Shown in pieces: positions 33,072 through 36,099 of a DNA stretch of 36,099 bases. The stretch comes from Tumebacillus flagellatus (lineage in GTDB: Bacteria > Bacillota > Bacilli > Tumebacillales > Tumebacillaceae). Position numbers and translations under genes: made by a program. The stretch covers positions 58,249 through 94,347 of the forward strand of contig NZ_JMIR01000029.1 of the NCBI RefSeq assembly GCF_000714935.1, written 5' to 3'. Below the pieces are notes generated by a model. It was not told where the DNA came from. It was given only the letters and a program-made list of their open reading frames with translations, and made no database searches. Each line of letters begins with the position of its first letter. Position 1 is the first letter of the stretch.

Positions 33072-35099
33072 TCAGGTCACAGTTGCTTTTATCGCGTCCC
33101 CGAAGCGTGCGACCACGTTCGGATAGGCTTCTTCGAGATGAGAATACCAAGTGTTTGCCGCCCATTTCAGATTGTCGGCGTGCAACTCCAGTCTTGCTTG
33201 CAACGGTATGTCCAACAGCTTGCGGGCATGGGAGGCAAGCGATTGAATTTGTATCGGGGTCGCCGGTTTATGCGGGTCCGCCTTGAGGTCTGCTTCCCAC
33301 TTCGCCAATTGTTTGAGCGCTTCCGGCTCGCCGTTGCTTTTCGGTTCTGCGCTGTAAGAGGCCATCTGAGAAGCTTGATGCGCTTCGACATAGGTCTGGA
33401 TCAAAGTCGTAAGCAAGGAATGCCATTCTGAAACAGGACGCGGCGTTTTCAAGATCTCCTCCGGGGATTTCCACTCTGCGACACCGGATTTCTGGATCAC
33501 GTCCCGCGCATACTGATTTCCGTCGCTGTCTTGCTCATAGATGTCGGCGACTTTCCAATAGAATTTTTCGTATACTTGCGCATACGTTCCTTTCGCGCTC
33601 TTGAGCGCGCTCATCGTCAAACTCCAAGCCACCGTGTGCGAACGCTGTTTCCCCGGATTGCCTTGTTCATATCCAAACTTCGTCGGCGGTCGATCGTTGT
33701 CTGACGCTTGAATGCCCGTGACTTTGAGTTTGTCAGCGGAGATGTCCTGTTCGCCTCCGGAGCGCAACGCCACGTTCACGGTGAACGTGGTCTCGTTTTT
33801 GGCGGGTACGTAGCGGGGGATCGATTCGATCTTCGCGTCCATTTCATCTGCGAGCGTTGGAGACTGAAATCGCTGTTTGGCTTCCTCGTACGCGGTCTTG
33901 CGCGCGTCATCTTTCAGAAGAGCCTCCATGATTTGCTCTCCCATCTGACCTGCCAACGTAGGAAACCCTTTGTACAATTGCTCCCGAAAGAGATAGAGAG
34001 AGTTGCCGAGGTCATCTGGTTTTTGCGATTGGGCGCTGAAGTCGATCAGTTTTTTCGCGGCGGCGATGATATGGTGCTTGGCTTTGTCGAGAGGGGGCAG
34101 TTTGTTCAGGTCCTCTTCAGACAATTCCTCCGCCTCGTCCTCAGAAGGATCTTCCTCCGGTTCCGCTTGTACTTCTTCCGCTTCTTCGTCCGGGTCTGTG
34201 TCCATTTCTTCCTCTATGCTCACCCGTTCAAACAGTTCCACGATTTCTCCCAATTTATCCAGCGTTTCCTCATCGTTCAAAATCGATTCCACCCGGTTCA
34301 ATTTGCCCAGCGCGGACGCCTCGCCGCGGCCCTTGGCTTTTTTGTTGAAAGAAGCCATGCGGGCGGCTTGGTGGGCGCGTACGTAAGTCTGGACGATATG
34401 TGAGAGAATTTCGTTCCACTGGGAGATCGTGTACGAATCGGTCAGCAATTGTTGGAGGTTGTAATGCTGCATTTCGTTGATCAACATCTGGTAGGCATAG
34501 TCCGTTTTCACATACTGACCGTTCTTGTTCTTGACGGTGGAAGCACTCTCTCCCTCCCGCAGTTCATCCGCGTAAAACACCTTGGCGATGGATTGATAGA
34601 AATACTGTAACACGTCGGCCAGAGAACCGGCTTGCTTCTCCACGACGTCGATAAAAAACGACCAGGCGACGGAGTGGGACTTCTGGTGCTTGCCGCCGTT
34701 TGTGATCCCGAACTTCGTCGGGGGGCGGTCTTTGGCCGATGTCTTGATTCGCTCCACTTCGACTTCTTGCGGTTTGAACACTTGTTCCGCGCCTTCCTCC
34801 TCCAAGGATACATTCACGGAGAAGGACGATTTCATCTGCACAGGAGCGGACTCTGTTGGTGCACTCCTTTCTGATGCGGGTTCAGGGACGGGCTCCTCCG
34901 TTTTCCGGCTGTCCGCCAGACGGGCCCGTTGTGCTGCGACAAACCTGCTGGTCACCCGGTTGCCGTATACTTTCTGCATCTGCAACAAACGACTTCTTCC
35001 CGTTGAACCGCTTCCCGTACCGGAAGCGGATTGCGGGGCGGGACGTAAAGAAGCGTGCAAGGATACGTCCGTTTGTTTGGTAGAGGATTCATGTTCCAT
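33072..35099 (-). CDS. Large protein with two copies of an unassigned domain and an eCIS-like N-terminal motif
   Basis: 675 residues from ATG 35099 (677 from TTG 35105; a TGA precedes that). No clear ribosome binding site is seen. Numbering below is from the TTG. Residues 1-90 are Ser/Pro-rich and contain RSRLLQMQKVYGNRVTSRFV (about 38-57), which resembles the LLxLQxxxGNxxVxRL motif seen in DUF4157-type and injection-system-associated proteins. Unit 1 (about 93-398) and unit 2 (about 439-677) align: SFSVNVSL/TFTVNVAL; DRPPTKFG at 126 and 471; KSHSVAWS/RSHTVAWS at 142 and 488; VQTYVRAHQAARMAS/IQTYVEAHQASQMAS. A very acidic linker (about 297-335) lies inside unit 1. There is no signal peptide or membrane helix. 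Its role as a cargo or toxin-like protein is inference. Confidence 0.88.
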   Translation of the reverse strand: MEHESSTKQTDVSLHASLRPAPQSASGTGSGSTGRSRLLQMQKVYGNRVTSRFVAAQRARLADSRKTEEPVPEPASERSAPTESAPVQMKSSFSVNVSLEEEGAEQVFKPQEVEVERIKTSAKDRPPTKFGITNGGKHQKSHSVAWSFFIDVVEKQAGSLADVLQYFYQSIAKVFYADELREGESASTVKNKNGQYVKTDYAYQMLINEMQHYNLQQLLTDSYTISQWNEILSHIVQTYVRAHQAARMASFNKKAKGRGEASALGKLNRVESILNDEETLDKLGEIVELFERVSIEEEMDTDPDEEAEEVQAEPEEDPSEDEAEELSEEDLNKLPPLDKAKHHIIAAAKKLIDFSAQSQKPDDLGNSLYLFREQLYKGFPTLAGQMGEQIMEALLKDDARKTAYEEAKQRFQSPTLADEMDAKIESIPRYVPAKNETTFTVNVALRSGGEQDISADKLKVTGIQASDNDRPPTKFGYEQGNPGKQRSHTVAWSLTMSALKSAKGTYAQVYEKFYWKVADIYEQDSDGNQYARDVIQKSGVAEWKSPEEILKTPRPVSEWHSLLTTLIQTYVEAHQASQMASYSAEPKSNGEPEALKQLAKWEADLKADPHKPATPIQIQSLASHARKLLDIPLQARLELHADNLKWAANTWYSHLEEAYPNVVARFGDAIKATVT

Positions 35100-35115
35100 A
35101 CCCAATCAATTCGAC

Positions 35116-35161
35116 AAAAAAAGAGCCTCTCCTCTGCATGACTGCATGAGGAAAGGCTCTT
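35116..35161 (-). terminator. Intrinsic terminator of the RNase P RNA-tRNA operon
   Basis: On the minus strand, AGAGCCT and TCCTC pair with GAGGA and AGGCTCT (outer arms at 35154-35160 and 35122-35128), then seven T. Its end lies only 11-17 bases before the start of the gene at 35099, so it may also attenuate that gene. Confidence 0.88.
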
Positions 35162-35203
35162 CTCATCGCTCTCAATCTCATCGTACTCATTGAGCGAGTT
35201 GGT

Positions 35204-35280
35204 TGGTCGGAATGCAGGGATTCGAACCCTGGACCTCACGCTCCCGAAGCGTGCGCGCTACCAAGCTGCGCTACATTCCG
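35204..35280 (-). tRNA. tRNA-Pro (anticodon CGG)
   Basis: Minus-strand cloverleaf: acceptor CGGAATG/CATTCCG, D arm with GCGC stems, anticodon arm CACGC-TTCGGGA-GCGTG with CGG, T arm CAGGG-TTCGAAT-CCCTG, discriminator A and encoded CCA. It decodes CCG. One base separates it from tRNA-Thr. Confidence 0.97.
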
Positions 35281-35281
35281 A

Positions 35282-35357
<76 letters not shown>

Positions 35358-35366
35358 AAAATCGAA

Positions 35367-35778
35367 CTGCAGAGACTGTTGTAAGCCACGTTTTGTTCCC
35401 CTGTGCTTCAGGCGGCTGATTAGACCTCGCACTACGGGTGGCAACCATCTATCTATCGACATGTGTCGATCCACTCTTCGGTTCCAGTACTACATTCCCT
35501 AGGAGCAGTTCCCCGACCATAATTTGGGTTTCTCGCAGATGGGGTTTACCTCGTTCCACCCTCCTCGTTTCCAAGGAGATTCGTCACTGTGGCACTTTCA
35601 GGGTAGTAGCAGCATATCCCGAAGGACGTAGCATGCGTTCCCCGCCGTCACCCCTCGCGGGGTGCCCTGGCTTATTGATTGGCCAGGCATCCGAACTCTG
35701 AGCATCTCAGCTCAGGCGAGCGTGGACTTTCCTCACGTCCGTCAAGCGGACGCGCGATCGCCGCACATGTCTCTGCAG
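35367..35778 (-). ncRNA. rnpB: RNase P RNA, B-type
   Basis: Ribozyme RNA of RNase P, about 412 bases. P1 pairs CTGCAGAGAC (35769-35778) with GTCTCTGCAG (35367-35376). Conserved core pieces are present in order on the minus strand: GAGGAAAGTCCACGCTCGC, GTGCCACAGTGACGA, GAAACGAGGAGGGTGGAACG, GGTAAACCCC, GCGAGAAACCCAAATT and GGAACAAAACGTGGCTTACA. These match the Bacillus B-type RNA closely. No terminator separates it from tRNA-Thr. Confidence 0.97.
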
Positions 35779-35790
35779 ACTTGCTATCAA

Positions 35791-35821
35791 GTTGTCGTGC
35801 ACCGCTCATCGCGGCGACAAG
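35791..35821 (-). promoter_or_regulatory. Hairpin in the 5' leader of the RNase P transcript
   Basis: On the minus strand, TTGTCG and CCGC pair with GCGG and CGACAA, with a small TGCA bulge and a GATGA loop. It lies between the predicted transcription start (about 35819) and P1 of rnpB, so it would form the very 5' end of the precursor. Role unknown. Confidence 0.5.
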
Positions 35822-35825
35822 TAGT

Positions 35826-35854
35826 ATCTTATCACGCTCACGACTGCAATTCAA
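35826..35854 (-). promoter_or_regulatory. Sigma-A promoter of the rnpB-tRNA operon
   Basis: TTGAAT (35849-35854), a 17-base spacer and TAAGAT (35826-35831) on the minus strand; start point about 35819. Confidence 0.78.
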
Positions 35855-35995
35855 CAGGATTCGGATGACAAACCGAAACAAATTCCGCTTCTGTACAGGA
35901 TGACCATCAATAGAGACGGTCATACTGCTGAATTCATAGGTTTCCTTGCGTTTTGAGTCGGCCGTTTTTTCCGCTCTTGACGTTCTTCGGATACG

Positions 35996-36031
35996 CAAAA
36001 AGGCTCACTTCCCGAAGGAAATGAGCCTCTG
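35996..36031 (-). terminator. Terminator of the tRNA-Pro gene at the right edge
   Basis: On the minus strand, AGGCTCATTTCC-TTCG-GGAAGTGAGCCT (one mismatch) then TTTTT. It follows the tRNA-Pro that runs off the window. Confidence 0.9.
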
Positions 36032-36037
36032 CTTCGT

Positions 36038-36099
36038 TGGTCGGAATGCAGGGATTCGAACCCTGGACCTCACGCTCCCGAAGCGTGCGCGCTACCAAG
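36038..36099 (-). tRNA. tRNA-Pro (anticodon CGG), partial, cut by window end
   Basis: The visible 62 bases, including the encoded CCA, T arm and anticodon arm, are identical to the tRNA-Pro at 35204-35280. The 5' acceptor and part of the D arm lie beyond the window. Confidence 0.95.

Noticed and set aside
35672-35998. 108-residue frame on the minus strand near the right end
   Set aside because: Most of it lies inside rnpB and its promoter. The rest (35855-35995) has no ribosome binding site, and I see no gene there.

Overview
The window is a piece of chromosome from an endospore-forming member of the Bacillota. Evidence for this: two GerA-type spore germinant receptor operons, a PyrR-controlled pyrimidine operon in the exact Bacillus subtilis gene order, a ylyA-lspA-ylyB(rluD-like) block directly upstream of it, and a B-type RNase P RNA. 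Most genes are rich in G/C and use G/C-ending codons. I suspect the Tumebacillus/Alicyclobacillus side of the Bacillales, but that is only an inference.

Layout. Positions 1-1500 are an AT-richer accessory patch: a decayed ISL3-type transposase followed by a two-gene cassette of secreted proteins with its own sigma-A promoter and terminator. Positions 1590-6450 (minus strand) hold the first germinant receptor operon (A, B and C subunits plus an unannotated 59-residue two-helix protein that resembles a receptor D subunit). Its A subunit has a long charged N-terminal extension. Positions 6536-13072 carry an ABC-F ATPase with a structured, terminator-containing leader, a monoacylglycerol-lipase-like hydrolase, a small membrane protein, a peptidase E homologue and a PAS-PAS-GGDEF-EAL cyclic-di-GMP enzyme. 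A Crp/Fnr regulator and a ComFB-domain protein follow on the opposite strand. Positions 14223-17824 hold a second germinant receptor operon (plus strand) behind a good match to a forespore sigma-G promoter.

Positions 17825-29918 (minus strand) are the complete de novo UMP pathway: pyrR, pyrP, pyrB, pyrC, carA, carB, pyrK, pyrD, pyrF, pyrE. A sigma-A promoter sits over the end of the upstream pseudouridine synthase gene. Three PyrR attenuators lie in front of pyrR, pyrP and pyrB; each has a conserved PyrR-binding loop followed by an intrinsic terminator, so UMP-loaded PyrR can turn the pathway down at three points. Many genes overlap by four bases, which suggests translational coupling. Upstream, lspA and the rluD-like gene form one unit, and a DUF5665 gene plus a DksA/TraR-type zinc-finger gene form another. 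A divergent small membrane protein gene follows.

The right end is the most unusual part. A 677-residue protein (33072-35099) has two diverged copies of a domain I cannot assign, behind an N-terminal motif like those of proteins associated with extracellular contractile injection systems. It begins immediately after the terminator of an RNA operon containing rnpB, tRNA-Thr(UGU) and tRNA-Pro(CGG). In that operon only about nine bases separate the RNase P RNA from the tRNA it would process. A second, identical tRNA-Pro runs off the right edge.
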